Both the position numbers and the translations under genes were made by a program. Positions 33,942 through 42,961 of a stretch of 64,000 bases of DNA are shown in pieces; position 1 is the stretch's first letter, and every line of letters starts with the position of its first letter. The stretch is from 54-19 sp038210655 (lineage in GTDB: Bacteria; Chloroflexota; Chloroflexia; Chloroheliales; Chloroheliaceae). The stretch covers positions 77,902 to 141,901 of the forward strand of contig JBBQWM010000012.1 in assembly GCA_038210655.1 (NCBI GenBank), written 5' to 3'. The notes under the pieces are model-generated. The model was given only the letters and a program-made list of their open reading frames with translations, was not told where the DNA came from and ran no database searches.

Positions 33942-35117
33942 TTACAGAAGCGCGGCCAACCTATTACAAAATCGCTCGACTTCCGCTTCGGAATTGTAAT
34001 AATGCACCGAAGCCCGCACCATTGTTGGCAACTGGCGGTTTTCGGCATCCAGGCGGGCGTAATTGGGAACCGAAATCGAGACGTTGATTTTATGGGCCGC
34101 TAATTCACGTTGGATTGCTTCGGCTTCTTGGCTCGCCGCGCTAAACGTGACAATACCGCACTTTTCGGCCCCGATGTCGCGCACTGTCACGCCCGGTAAG
34201 TCGCTCAAGCGGCTACGCAAATCGGCGGCGAGGGTTGTTACCCTTTCTTTGATATTGTCCAAACCCCAACCGAGCGCGTAATCTATTGCTACTCCCAGCC
34301 CGATCTTGGCGGCGTAGTTACATTCCCAGTTCTCGAAACGGCGGGCATCAGGTCGCATTTCGTATCGATCCAGCGCGACCCATTCCGCCGCGTGCAAATC
34401 TAAAAAGGGTGGTTCCAGCCGATCAAGAATGTCGCGCCGGACATAGAGAAAGCCGGTTCCACGTGGGCCACGCAAAAACTTGCGCCCGGTCGCCGATAGA
34501 AAGTCACAGCCAATTTCCTCGACGTTTACCGGCATTTGCCCGACCGCCTGGCAGCTATCCAGCAAATAGGGTATCCCCGCGTCGCGGGCGATCTTGCCGA
34601 CTGCCGCCGCCGGGTTGACCAGCCCACCGTTGGTTGGTACGTGGGTAATGGCGATTAGCTTGACCCGTTCGTCAATCGCGTTTTGCAAAACTTCGATGGA
34701 AATCTGACCGTATTCGTCACTTGGTACGACCTCGATGATCGCGCCGGTTTTGCGGGCGATCTGCAAAAAGGCAATGTAGTTGCTGGCATATTCCGAAAAA
34801 GCGGTCAAAATGCGGTCGCCAGGGCCGAGCGGTAGCGAGTAAAACGCCATATCCCAGGCGCGAGTGGCATTTTCGACAATCGCAATTTCGTCGCGCTGGC
34901 AACCCAGCAATCGGGCGGTCACATCATAAACATTTTCGACCGCTTGGTTGGCTTGCTTTGCCGCTTCGTAGCCGCCGATTTGAGCTTCCAATTGCAAATG
35001 GGCGATAGTTGCATCTAGTACAGGTTGGGGTGTCAAAGCTGCGCCCGCGTTGTTAAAATGCAGTACATTCTCGCAGCCAGGGGTATCCTGTCTGGCTCGT
35101 TCGAGGTTGATCGTCAT
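33942..35117 (-). CDS. Class V aminotransferase-fold PLP enzyme
   Basis: 391 residues of the cysteine desulfurase / isopenicillin N epimerase-like group. The PLP lysine is Lys213 in SATGRKFLRGPRGTG, the Asp that holds the pyridine nitrogen is Asp187 in YLLDSCQAVG, and the N-terminal FNNAGAALTP matches the family. No desulfurase catalytic Cys loop could be identified at the expected C-terminal position, so an epimerase, kynureninase-like or lyase function is possible. ATG 35117 is preceded by AAGGAG. It is the last gene of a minus-strand block that includes the Liv-type transporter. Confidence 0.85.
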   Translation of the reverse strand: MTINLERARQDTPGCENVLHFNNAGAALTPQPVLDATIAHLQLEAQIGGYEAAKQANQAVENVYDVTARLLGCQRDEIAIVENATRAWDMAFYSLPLGPGDRILTAFSEYASNYIAFLQIARKTGAIIEVVPSDEYGQISIEVLQNAIDERVKLIAITHVPTNGGLVNPAAAVGKIARDAGIPYLLDSCQAVGQMPVNVEEIGCDFLSATGRKFLRGPRGTGFLYVRRDILDRLEPPFLDLHAAEWVALDRYEMRPDARRFENWECNYAAKIGLGVAIDYALGWGLDNIKERVTTLAADLRSRLSDLPGVTVRDIGAEKCGIVTFSAASQEAEAIQRELAAHKINVSISVPNYARLDAENRQLPTMVRASVHYYNSEAEVERFCNRLAALL

Positions 35118-35138
35118 TGTCTCCTTACTTTCGACTAA

Positions 35139-35624
35139 TCAGATTGTTTCCGTGCCGATAGCAACCGCGACGCTGGCTAGATATTCGGCTACTATCGGGG
35201 CGGCTTCCTGGCTATATTCGTTAAGAATTCGCTCCGACTGCTGATCGAAAAGCGACCCATCTTCGCGGTTCAAGACCATAATTGCACCTAGCAAACGACC
35301 TTCCTGGTAGATTGGAACGGCCAGCGCCGTATCAATGCCGAGGGCTTTGGCGTGATCCTGGCGTACCCGGTTATCGCCTGCCGTCTGGCAAACCAGCACC
35401 GGTTCGCCCGCCTGAAAAGTTGTCCCGCATAGGCCACTGGTTGCGGCAGGCGCTCGGCGATTTTGCAAGCGGTCAATATGTTTGCCCGTCCCGGTCGCGT
35501 AATATACCTGCTGCCCATCGTCCTCAGCCAGGGCGACCACCACCGTTTCAGCGTTGGTTAGCTCTTTGGCTCGTTCCGCGATCTGTACAAGGCTTTGGAG
35601 CCTATCATTTTCACTTTCTGACAT
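35139..35624 (-). CDS. GAF-domain protein
   Basis: 161 residues that form a single GAF domain: LQSLVQIAERAKELTNAETVVVAL, then TSGLCGTTFQAGEPVLV and DTALAVPIYQEGRLLGAIMVLNREDGSLFDQQSERIL. GAF domains bind small ligands or sense redox state. No output domain is attached, so it may act as a separate sensor or as an fRMsr-like reductase. The single Cys in GLCGTTF and one in LVCQTA do not match the full fRMsr cysteine set as I know it. It lies 21 bases upstream of the PLP enzyme in the same direction. Confidence 0.8.
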   Translation of the reverse strand: MSESENDRLQSLVQIAERAKELTNAETVVVALAEDDGQQVYYATGTGKHIDRLQNRRAPAATSGLCGTTFQAGEPVLVCQTAGDNRVRQDHAKALGIDTALAVPIYQEGRLLGAIMVLNREDGSLFDQQSERILNEYSQEAAPIVAEYLASVAVAIGTETI

Positions 35625-35630
35625 AATTTA

Positions 35631-36053
35631 TTAGCCTACCTTTTCTTCGGTGATCGCCATGACCTTAGTCAGCTTACCGTTTTCGATGAATTGCCAGGTG
35701 CGGCAGCGATGGGTGTCATCGACCAGATGGATCAGTTCGGCCATTTGCATCGCCGGGTTTTCCTTGTAATTCCAGATCAGCACAATGTCGTCAGTACCGA
35801 CCTCGACCGCGCTACCCTTGAGGCGTGGTATATCCAACCAGAGCCTGCCATCGGCAAACTTGCCGGGATATTCGTTGCTCTCGACTTTGCCGTCGGGCCA
35901 GGTATAGATGTTACGTTGGAAATATTCAGTCCCCTTGCGCCCGATTTCCAACCGGCTTTGGTGGGTATAGAGCAATTTGCCCTCACAATCCAACAGATTA
36001 TAAGTGCCTTCCCAGACCCCCATGTGTCGCTCAAATACAGGAAAATCCGACAT
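35631..36053 (-). CDS. Small beta-rich protein, possibly DUF3598-like
   Basis: 140 residues. It starts with FERHMGVWEGTYNLLD and continues with RLEIGRKGTEYFQRNIYTWPDG, LWLDIPRLKG and TWQFIENGKLTKV. A repeated G-x-W-x-G-x-Y start and alternating strands resemble the calycin-like DUF3598 group (from memory). No signal peptide or membrane helix. It ends six bases before the GAF gene begins. ATG 36053 has GAGG about eight bases upstream (CGAGGAGGTGAGAC). Function unknown. Confidence 0.5.
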   Translation of the reverse strand: MSDFPVFERHMGVWEGTYNLLDCEGKLLYTHQSRLEIGRKGTEYFQRNIYTWPDGKVESNEYPGKFADGRLWLDIPRLKGSAVEVGTDDIVLIWNYKENPAMQMAELIHLVDDTHRCRTWQFIENGKLTKVMAITEEKVG

Positions 36054-36073
36054 GTCTCACCTCCTCGGAAATT

Positions 36074-36106
36074 AACAGGGATATACAGGATGAACAGGAT
36101 AAAAAC
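36074..36106. repeat. ACAGG-type intergenic repeat, single copy
   Basis: AACAGGGATATACAGGATG followed by AACAGGATAAAAA, the cleanest copy of the family also seen at 7032-7086 and 10519-10552. Confidence 0.75.
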
Positions 36107-36152
36107 AGTTTTATATAGCTCCCTAAGTGACTACCCCAGTCCTCAGTCCGCC

Positions 36153-36180
36153 TTCATCCCTCATCCTTCATCCCTCATCC
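36153..36180. repeat. TTCATCC/CTCATCC heptanucleotide array
   Basis: Four exact 7-base units (TTCATCC, CTCATCC, TTCATCC, CTCATCC) lie just downstream of livF. A CAGTCCT unit pair lies just before (about 36137-36150). Confidence 0.85.
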
Positions 36181-36194
36181 CTTCTAAGTCCCTT

Positions 36195-36917
36195 CTACGT
36201 TCCCACCCCCAGGTAAAGCTCTTTGACCTGCGGGTTTTGCTTTAAGTCGTCGCAAGTGCCGCTCAGGGCGATCCGGCCCCGCTCTAGCACATAGCCTCTA
36301 TCGGCTAGTCTGAGCGCGACCGAGGCGACCTGCTCAACCAGCAAAATTGTTAGCCCCTTCTGGCGGTGCAAGCGGCCCAAAAAGTCGTAGACCTCGCGCA
36401 CGATCACCGGGGCGAGACCCAGGCTCGGCTCATCCAAAATCAAGAGGCGGGGACGGGTCATCATGGCCCGGCCTATCGCCAACATTTGCTGTTCGCCACC
36501 ACTGAGCGTCCCGGCCAGTTGTCCGCTTCTTTCGCGTAAGCGTGGAAAGAGCGATAGCACCCGCTCGATTTCCTCGTTAAAGACCTTTTTATCGCCCTTA
36601 AAGAGATAGCCACCCATCGCCAGATTGTCCAAGACGGTCAGGTTGGTAAAGACCTGACGGCCTTCCGGGACGTGGGCGATACCGAGTTTCGCGATGAGGT
36701 GGGGGCTTTTGGCAGTAATGTCCTGTCCGTTAAAAGTTATTTGGCTGCCGGATTGAGCGCGTTGCAGACCCGAAATAGCCCGCAAGGTGGTCGTCTTGCC
36801 CGCGCCGTTCGCCCCAATAATAACGACCGCCTCACCTTCGGCTACGTTCATTGAGACCGAATGAAGGGCGCGGGCTGTGCCATAATTGACCGAAACATTT
36901 TCCAGGTTCAAAAGCAT
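36195..36917 (-). CDS. livF: Branched-chain amino acid-type ABC transporter ATPase (LivF)
   Basis: 240 residues. Walker A GANGAGKTTTLRAISG near 34-49, signature LSGGEQQMLAIGRAMM at about 137-152, Walker B RLLILDEPSLGLAP after it, and the LivF-typical HVPEGRQVFTNLTVLDNL. It starts three bases after the stop of the fused livM-livG gene. It is one of two ATPases of a hydrophobic amino acid transporter family (HAAT), which also imports urea, short amides and aromatic compounds. Confidence 0.93.
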   Translation of the reverse strand: MLLNLENVSVNYGTARALHSVSMNVAEGEAVVIIGANGAGKTTTLRAISGLQRAQSGSQITFNGQDITAKSPHLIAKLGIAHVPEGRQVFTNLTVLDNLAMGGYLFKGDKKVFNEEIERVLSLFPRLRERSGQLAGTLSGGEQQMLAIGRAMMTRPRLLILDEPSLGLAPVIVREVYDFLGRLHRQKGLTILLVEQVASVALRLADRGYVLERGRIALSGTCDDLKQNPQVKELYLGVGT

Positions 36918-36920
36918 CGG

Positions 36921-38912
36921 CTATTCCTCCGGCCCGGTTTGCAGTCCGGCCCCGACCTGGCTCCAGGCCGCGATGTCCTGGGTGCTGGCTTCCTCGTAGT
37001 CGTCGTCTGCGCCCAGGTAGGCTGTAATGACCTGCGGGTTTTTCTGAACTTCTTCCGGCAAGCCCTCGGCCAGCTTTTCGCCATAGTTGAAGCAGGTTAC
37101 ACGCTCGGCCAGCTTCATCAAAAAATCCATATTATGCTCTATCAGCAGTACTGCCACCCCTTGCTCCTTCAACCGGGCGACCAGGGCCGATAGACCGCGC
37201 AATTCTTCGGCAGTCAGGCCGGTCGCCGGTTCGTCCAAAATCAAGAGGGCCGGGCCGACCGCCAGAGCGCGGGCGACTTCCAACAAGCGACGCTGCCCGT
37301 GTGATAAGTTGGTCGCCGGTTCGTAGGCGTGGTCGGCGAGGCCAACATAGGCCAATAGCGCCAGCGCCCGTTGCCGCAAGACTTTTTCTTCTTGAAGTTG
37401 GGGTGGCAAGTGGAGCAAGGCGGTCAGAAAGTTTTGGTGGGTGTGCAGGTGAAAGCCGACTAGCATATTATCCAGTACGCTCAATTCGCCAAATAGCCGG
37501 GAAGCCTGGAAGATACGGACGATCCCCCAACGGGCCAAACGATGCGGACGAGGGTGGTCGAGGGTCTGCCCGCCATAGCTGAGTGACCCGGCGGTGCGGG
37601 GCATGTAGCCGCTAACGGTATTGACGAAGGTCGATTTGCCGCTACCGTTCGGCCCGATTAGGCCGTGTATCTCGCCATAATTGACGTGCAGATCAACCCC
37701 ATTAAGAGCGCTTAACCCGCCGAACCGTTTGACTAATCCACTTACTTTTAAGATGGGGACTTTTTCGGATTGCCCGCGCCGCAAGAGGGAAGGGTCTTTG
37801 GGTTGGACTGTTTGGGCCAGGATAGCGGTCTGTTCGGTTTCGCTTTTGGGTGGACTGACGCGGGCTGTAAACAGGTTTTGCAAATAGCGACCGGGCCGGG
37901 TCAAAAGCCAGGTCCCAACGATCCCGCGTGGGATGACCACCATCGTGAGCAGCAGCAAAATACCGTAAGCCAGCACTTGATAGGCGGTTCCGCTCTGAGT
38001 TTTGGTAGCCTGATTAAGGGCATCCCCTCCGATGACCAGCAATCGTTCGAGCGTCACGGCAAAGATTACCCCCAGCACCGGGCCGACCAACGTTCCGGCC
38101 CCACCGATCAACAGGCCCACGAAAATGGTCAGAGTGCTATCGAGGGCCGCTAAAGTTGGGTTTACAAAGCCGTTCAGGTGCGAATAGAGCGCTCCGGCCA
38201 GACCTGCAAAGCCCGCGCTAACCGTAAAACTCAGTAACTTGTAGCCAAAAACGTTTACCCCTAGCGTAGCGGCGGTTCCCTCATCGCCTCGGATTGCTAG
38301 AAAAGCTCTTCCGTATTTCGATTTTACCAAATTGCGGATCAACCAGACCGCTAGACCGACGATCACCCAAATCAAGTAGAAGTATTGGGTAAGATCAAGC
38401 CGGGTATCGTCTAGCAGGCTTGGACGCTGAATACCAACGATGCCGTCCTCACCGTTGGTTACGCCCGTCCAGGCCAGTGCTATCTGCACCAGAATCAAGT
38501 TAAAGCTGAGGGTAATCATAGCGAAATAAAGGTGCGCGGCCCGCAAAGTCGCCAGGGTCATGACCGCGCCGAGCAGGGCCGCCACGATAAAAGCGGTCGG
38601 CAACGAAAGCAGGAAGGGCAACTTGAGCTTGGTTATCAAAAGGCCAGTGGTGTAGGCTCCCAGGGCATACAGTCCGCTATGGGCCATCGAGACCAAATCG
38701 GTATAGCCTAACGCCAGATTGAGCGAGTAGGTCAGCAGGATCAAAATACCGGCTTGGGCCGCCAGTTTGATGTAAAAATTATTGTTACCGACCAGTTGAG
38801 GCCAGAAAAAAATCAGCAAGGCCGCTACCGGCAGCCAGGCCCAACGAGCAGCGTATAGACCTAATCCGCTGATTGCCGCGCTTTGCGTTCGTTTCATGGT
38901 GGCCTGGCTCAC
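36921..38912 (-). CDS. Fused HAAT permease and ATPase (LivM-LivG)
   Basis: 663 residues. The N-terminal 340 residues form a LivM-type permease with about nine helices (LGYTDLVSMAHSGLYALGAYTTGL, and the coupling region GDEGTAATLGVNVFGYKLLSF). A 40-residue linker leads to a LivG-type ATPase (about 390-645) with Walker A GPNGSGKSTFVNTVSG, signature LSHGQRRLLEVARALA and Walker B LLILDEPATGL. Fused permease-ATPases occur in some HAAT systems, and here the frame is continuous without internal stop. It fits with LivF (3 bases downstream) and LivH, which is separated by a Uma2-type gene. ATG 38912 has AGGAGAAAG upstream. Confidence 0.93.
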   Translation of the reverse strand: MSQATMKRTQSAAISGLGLYAARWAWLPVAALLIFFWPQLVGNNNFYIKLAAQAGILILLTYSLNLALGYTDLVSMAHSGLYALGAYTTGLLITKLKLPFLLSLPTAFIVAALLGAVMTLATLRAAHLYFAMITLSFNLILVQIALAWTGVTNGEDGIVGIQRPSLLDDTRLDLTQYFYLIWVIVGLAVWLIRNLVKSKYGRAFLAIRGDEGTAATLGVNVFGYKLLSFTVSAGFAGLAGALYSHLNGFVNPTLAALDSTLTIFVGLLIGGAGTLVGPVLGVIFAVTLERLLVIGGDALNQATKTQSGTAYQVLAYGILLLLTMVVIPRGIVGTWLLTRPGRYLQNLFTARVSPPKSETEQTAILAQTVQPKDPSLLRRGQSEKVPILKVSGLVKRFGGLSALNGVDLHVNYGEIHGLIGPNGSGKSTFVNTVSGYMPRTAGSLSYGGQTLDHPRPHRLARWGIVRIFQASRLFGELSVLDNMLVGFHLHTHQNFLTALLHLPPQLQEEKVLRQRALALLAYVGLADHAYEPATNLSHGQRRLLEVARALAVGPALLILDEPATGLTAEELRGLSALVARLKEQGVAVLLIEHNMDFLMKLAERVTCFNYGEKLAEGLPEEVQKNPQVITAYLGADDDYEEASTQDIAAWSQVGAGLQTGPEE

Positions 38913-38985
38913 TGCTTCTTTCTCCTTAGCTGTTGACTACTTGTGAAAATCCCCTTAACTCTACAGGGTGCTATAGTAAAATCGG

Positions 38986-39561
38986 CTAATCTTCAAATAA
39001 AGCTTTAACCGACAGCTTAAAGTCGGGTATGACGGCTTCGCCACTTAATTCGTCCTGGACACCCAGTACCTGGGGAACCAGTTCTTTTTCCAATCGGTAA
39101 ACCCAAACGACCTGACTGGAAGGCTCAATCACCCAGACCAGACTTACCCCGGCCTTTTGATACATCCGCACTTTATTAATTATGTTGGCTAAAACATCGC
39201 TGGGCGAAACAACCTCGACTGCCAAATCGGGCGGCCCCTGCACCGATTTTTCGGTTACAGGTATTACACGGCTGGCAGCTATAAAGGCTAGATCGGGTAT
39301 GCGTACCGTCGGTTTTGCAGGATCGGTTGCATCCAAAACAAAGCCCGTGTTAAGCAAAACCCTTCCTAGTTTGTGGAGTTTAACAAAAAGAACTAATTCC
39401 ATGCTAAGGTTAATACAAATGCGCCCGTGTCTATCCCCGTTTATGTCCAGCCTAATTAGCTTGCCTTTAACCAGTTCGTAATATCGATCCGGTTTAGGCA
39501 ATGCTTCGTATTTTTCGAGCGTATAGGTACGTCTCAAATTTATAGCTGATCCAATAGTCAT
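38986..39561 (-). CDS. Uma2-family (DUF820) putative endonuclease
   Basis: 191 residues with the PD-(D/E)xK-like DUF820 layout: YTLEKYEALPKPDRYYELVKGKLIRLD at the start, then VRIPDLAFIAASRV with the active-site Asp, GPPDLAVEVVSPSD with the Glu, and NKVRMYQKAGVSLVWVIEP with Lys/Tyr positions. These genes are very abundant in cyanobacteria and Chloroflexota, and their function is debated. It stands between livH and livM-G in the same direction, with 39- and 73-base gaps, so it interrupts the transporter operon. ATG 39561. Confidence 0.85.
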   Translation of the reverse strand: MTIGSAINLRRTYTLEKYEALPKPDRYYELVKGKLIRLDINGDRHGRICINLSMELVLFVKLHKLGRVLLNTGFVLDATDPAKPTVRIPDLAFIAASRVIPVTEKSVQGPPDLAVEVVSPSDVLANIINKVRMYQKAGVSLVWVIEPSSQVVWVYRLEKELVPQVLGVQDELSGEAVIPDFKLSVKALFED

Positions 39562-39600
39562 ATTTTAGCTATTTCCCCTTTAGTATCCCAATTCTGGCTT

Positions 39601-40521
39601 TTAGCTTCTGGCCTCGGCTTTTACCCGGCGCGGTCTGGTGCGGACTGTCGCGCCAAGCGATGCCAACCCGGTCGGCTTGAGCAACAACACCAGGGCCAGT
39701 ACTGAGTATACCACCACATTGGCGAGATTCGCCGACGAGAAGATCACGACCGAGATTTGCTCGACCAGCCCGATCAAAAAGCCGCCCAGGATCGCCCCGC
39801 GTGGACTGCCCATTCCGCCCAGCACCGCCGCCACAAAGCCTTTAATGCCCAGGTCGAGGCCCATATAGGCATCGGCCCCCGTAATTGGTGCAATCAGAAA
39901 GCCCGCCAGCCCGGTCACAACTGCACTCAGGATGAAGGACAGACTGATGATGCGGTTGACCGGGATACCCATCAGCGAGGCAACCTGAGTATTATTTGAG
40001 GTCGCCTGGATCGCCTTGCCGGTGAAAGTACGGGTCAGGAATAGCTCGACCGCCACCATAATAATGACGGCAAAGACCAGGATTAAAACGCGCTGCCAGC
40101 TAATGCCCACGATACCCAGGTTTAGCACGCCGTCGATCAACGGCTTGGGGGAGCGAGCCTCGGTTCCAAAGGGCAAAATCGGCAAGGTCAGACCGTTACG
40201 GATGATGAGAGCGACCGCCAGGGTCGAAATAATCCAACCAAAACTGGATTTTGCGAGCCGGGTCGGGATCATCACCATCTTTTCGACCACCAACCCGGCT
40301 AGAATCATAACTCCAACTGTTCCCAGCACAGCCAAAGGTAGCGGCCATTTATATTCGACTTCAAGCTGGAAAGAGACGAGCGCCCCAATTGCCAGGAACT
40401 CGCCTTGCGCCAGGTTCAAGATGCGGGTGGTCGAATAGATCAGGTTATAGCCGATAGCGACCAGCGCGTAAATCGCACCGACCGCTATCCCACTTACAAT
40501 GGCCTGTAAGAACTGGCTCAT
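39601..40521 (-). CDS. livH: HAAT-type ABC permease (LivH)
   Basis: 306 residues with about eight helices. LivH-type features: VSGIAVGAIYALVAIGYNLIYSTTRILNLAQGEF at the N-terminus and GIKGFVAAVLGGMGSPRGAILGGFLIGLVEQ in the second half. ATG 40521 overlaps the livK stop (TAATG), indicating coupled translation. It forms the channel with LivM. Confidence 0.92.
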   Translation of the reverse strand: MSQFLQAIVSGIAVGAIYALVAIGYNLIYSTTRILNLAQGEFLAIGALVSFQLEVEYKWPLPLAVLGTVGVMILAGLVVEKMVMIPTRLAKSSFGWIISTLAVALIIRNGLTLPILPFGTEARSPKPLIDGVLNLGIVGISWQRVLILVFAVIIMVAVELFLTRTFTGKAIQATSNNTQVASLMGIPVNRIISLSFILSAVVTGLAGFLIAPITGADAYMGLDLGIKGFVAAVLGGMGSPRGAILGGFLIGLVEQISVVIFSSANLANVVVYSVLALVLLLKPTGLASLGATVRTRPRRVKAEARS

Positions 40522-41951
40522 TAGACTTTGACCTCTTCAAAGCCAAAGGTTCCGTCGGCCTTCTTGATCCACTTGTAGAATAATAGCGAACCTTCCCGGT
40601 AGCTTTCGTGGTTGTCGGGTGTAATCGTCAGAGGGTTGCCGCTGGGGGCTTCATCGGCAGACAGTTTGGTCTTTTCGATTTCCGCCTTGACTTTTGCCGA
40701 GTCAATCGAGCCAGCCCGGTTTGCGGCTTGCGCCCAGACCCTCACGCCGTCCGCCGCCAGAGGCGAACCCTTAATCGCTTTCGAGCCGGTATTGTCGGTC
40801 TGCACGCCGTACTTTTCGATTACCAGCTTGACGTGTTCGGCGTAGGCTTTGGGCTGTTTGTCGAACGGAACGTCCGCTACCCAACCCCGGTAGCCGTTGA
40901 CCATAATAGTGCCAAGAGCCGCGTCACCGCCCAACGATGGGTAGGTAAAGCCTTCCAGACCGCCGACCCCAAAGATTTGAGCTTTATACCCGGTCTGGCC
41001 CATCGCCTTCGGGATACCTGCACCGATAGTCGAGTTGCCCGTCACGACGATAATCGCGTCGGCCCCGGCATCTTTGGCCTTCAGCACGCGGGTGGAAAGG
41101 TCTTTTTCGTCGGCCTTGAATAGCTCGGTTGCGACTACACTGATGTTATATTTCTTGAGTTGGTCGGGCAAGGCTGCCGACAAACCTTTGCCGGTGGCAT
41201 CCTCGACCCCCATAATAGCGGCCTTCTTAACCCCCTGCTTGCCCATCACCCGCGCCAGTTCGGGAGCCTGAAGCGAGTCGGGCTGTTGTAAGCGGAAGGT
41301 GTAGGGAGCATCTTGCAAGACTCCGTCGCCGCTAACCGTCACCAACATCTGAATGATCTTGGCATCGTTGACGAATTGCTTGGTCGCCAGGGCGTTGGCG
41401 GTAAAGGTCGGCCCCATCAGCATAGCAATCTTGTCGTTGCTGATAAGGTCTTGTACGGCAGTGACCGAGTCGGCGGGCGCTCCCTTGTCGTCTTTTGTCA
41501 CCAGCACCAGCTTTTTGCCCAACACGCCGCCTTTAGCATTGATAAGGTCAATCTCGACCTGGGTGCTGTTTGCGAGGTACTGCCCCAAAAAGCCGAGTGG
41601 CCCGGAGAAGGGACTAACCAGCCCAATCTTGATCTCCCCACTCAATGCGCCTGCCGCAGTCGTCGCCGAAGCCGCCGTGGTTGCGGCCACAGCAGTCGTT
41701 GCAGGGGCGGCGGTAGTGGCAGCAGCGGCGGTGGTTGCGGCGGCAGCAGTGGTTGCAGCAGCGGCAGTTGTCACGACAGCTGCTGTAGTGGCCGCCGCCG
41801 CAGTCGTCGCTGCTGCCGCCGTTGTGGAGGCCGGAGCGGTCGTCGCGGTTGGATCACCGCACGCCGCCAGTACCAACGCCAGCAGCAGGGCCACGGCCAG
41901 TAGACCGCCCAGTCTGGCCTTATTCACAAAGCCAAATCCAGATTTTATCAT
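40521..41951 (-). CDS. HAAT-type substrate-binding lipoprotein (LivK-like)
   Basis: 476 residues from ATG 41951, which has AGGAGAGAG about eight bases upstream (the frame is open to 42140 but that part lies in the preceding gene). Signal peptide with lipobox VLAAC (Cys31), then about 70 residues of Ala/Ala/Thr/Thr repeats, then a type I periplasmic-binding fold: IKIGLVSPFSGPLGFLGQYLANS and LVLVTKDDKGAPADSVTAVQDLI. The ligand is not predictable from sequence. The header after the Cys, GDPTATTAP, is identical to that of the PhnD lipoprotein. First gene of the transporter proper, 43 bases after the cupin gene. Confidence 0.9.
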   Translation of the reverse strand: MIKSGFGFVNKARLGGLLAVALLLALVLAACGDPTATTAPASTTAAAATTAAAATTAAVVTTAAAATTAAAATTAAAATTAAPATTAVAATTAASATTAAGALSGEIKIGLVSPFSGPLGFLGQYLANSTQVEIDLINAKGGVLGKKLVLVTKDDKGAPADSVTAVQDLISNDKIAMLMGPTFTANALATKQFVNDAKIIQMLVTVSGDGVLQDAPYTFRLQQPDSLQAPELARVMGKQGVKKAAIMGVEDATGKGLSAALPDQLKKYNISVVATELFKADEKDLSTRVLKAKDAGADAIIVVTGNSTIGAGIPKAMGQTGYKAQIFGVGGLEGFTYPSLGGDAALGTIMVNGYRGWVADVPFDKQPKAYAEHVKLVIEKYGVQTDNTGSKAIKGSPLAADGVRVWAQAANRAGSIDSAKVKAEIEKTKLSADEAPSGNPLTITPDNHESYREGSLLFYKWIKKADGTFGFEEVKV

Positions 41952-41994
41952 TTTCTTGCTCTCTCCTCTTTCGTACCAACTAACACTAAACGCT

Positions 41995-42807
41995 CTAAAT
42001 TTGAACCGTGAATTTCGCGCCCCGATGGGTCGATTGTAACTCTTGCAAATAGCCATTCTCGACCGCTTGATAGACAGTCGAAAGCTTGCCGGTGCTGCGG
42101 CAAAACGACATTGTGCCGGTCGCCGTGTAGAGCGGGCCATGTTCGACCCCCGGCGGTCGCCAGAAATAGCAACCGGGGGTCATCAGGCCACGCGGCCCTA
42201 ACAGCATATCGCCGGTCAGCTTGTAGCTCTCCTCCACGACGGGGTGGACTTCTTTGCGGTTCTCGCGCCAGCCCGGTAAAATCCCTAGCAGCCAGCTAGT
42301 TGCGCCACTTTGGGGGTCTTGCCGCAAAATCTTGACCATAATACCCAGTTCGCTGGGCTGTTCGCCCGCGCCGTGTGGCCCCCGCCAGGACATCTCTTTG
42401 GTATCGAGCAGCTTGACATATTGGTGAGTTTTGGTATCCGGTAAGGAAGCATTAGCGGCGATAAAGCGGGGCCGTCCATCGTACATCGCCAGGATCGTAC
42501 AGCCGTCCGGCCCAGTCTCGGCCTTTGTAGTGAGCATTCCGGCGGGGAGATAGGTGTAACAGTTGGTGGTATAGCGGGTATCGTCGATTACGAAATCGCC
42601 TTGCAAGATGAAAAGCTCTTCGGCGGCCTGGTTGTAACCCGCCTGATGGCGCTGCCAGCCTGCCGGAAAATTTAGCACCAGCGAACAAGCGCCCGTTTCA
42701 TCATCTTCGCTCAAAGTACGGACGGTCACGCCGTCATCGTTCCAGAGCGGAAACGGCTGCCATTCCAGACCATTGCTGTCCACAAATTCAACATGAGGTC
42801 GTGCCAT
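41995..42807 (-). CDS. Double-cupin protein, paralogue 1
   Basis: 270 residues from ATG 42807, which is preceded by AGGAG at eight bases. Two cupin folds: the first with CSLVLNFPAGWQRHQAGYNQAAEELFILQGDF and the second with GWRENRKEVHPVVEESYKLTGDMLLGPRG, followed by PPGVEHGPLYTATG. The second has His and Glu residues suitable for a metal; the first lacks some expected His. The arrangement resembles DUF4437-type cupins. It shares its layout with 43510-44301. It lies directly upstream of livK, so it may act on the imported compound (inference). Confidence 0.78.
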   Translation of the reverse strand: MARPHVEFVDSNGLEWQPFPLWNDDGVTVRTLSEDDETGACSLVLNFPAGWQRHQAGYNQAAEELFILQGDFVIDDTRYTTNCYTYLPAGMLTTKAETGPDGCTILAMYDGRPRFIAANASLPDTKTHQYVKLLDTKEMSWRGPHGAGEQPSELGIMVKILRQDPQSGATSWLLGILPGWRENRKEVHPVVEESYKLTGDMLLGPRGLMTPGCYFWRPPGVEHGPLYTATGTMSFCRSTGKLSTVYQAVENGYLQELQSTHRGAKFTVQI

Positions 42808-42961
42808 TTTAGTACTCCTTAGCAATTTCAGATAACAAAAATATACCTGCAATCCCGTCTGTTGCAAGATCAACTCGCGAATATTTGGTAAAGCCCCGGT
42901 TCACCCGGCAATAGAGGCTGACGGCTTGTCGTTCGCTACGCCGGGGAGTGGGCTGTCTGGT

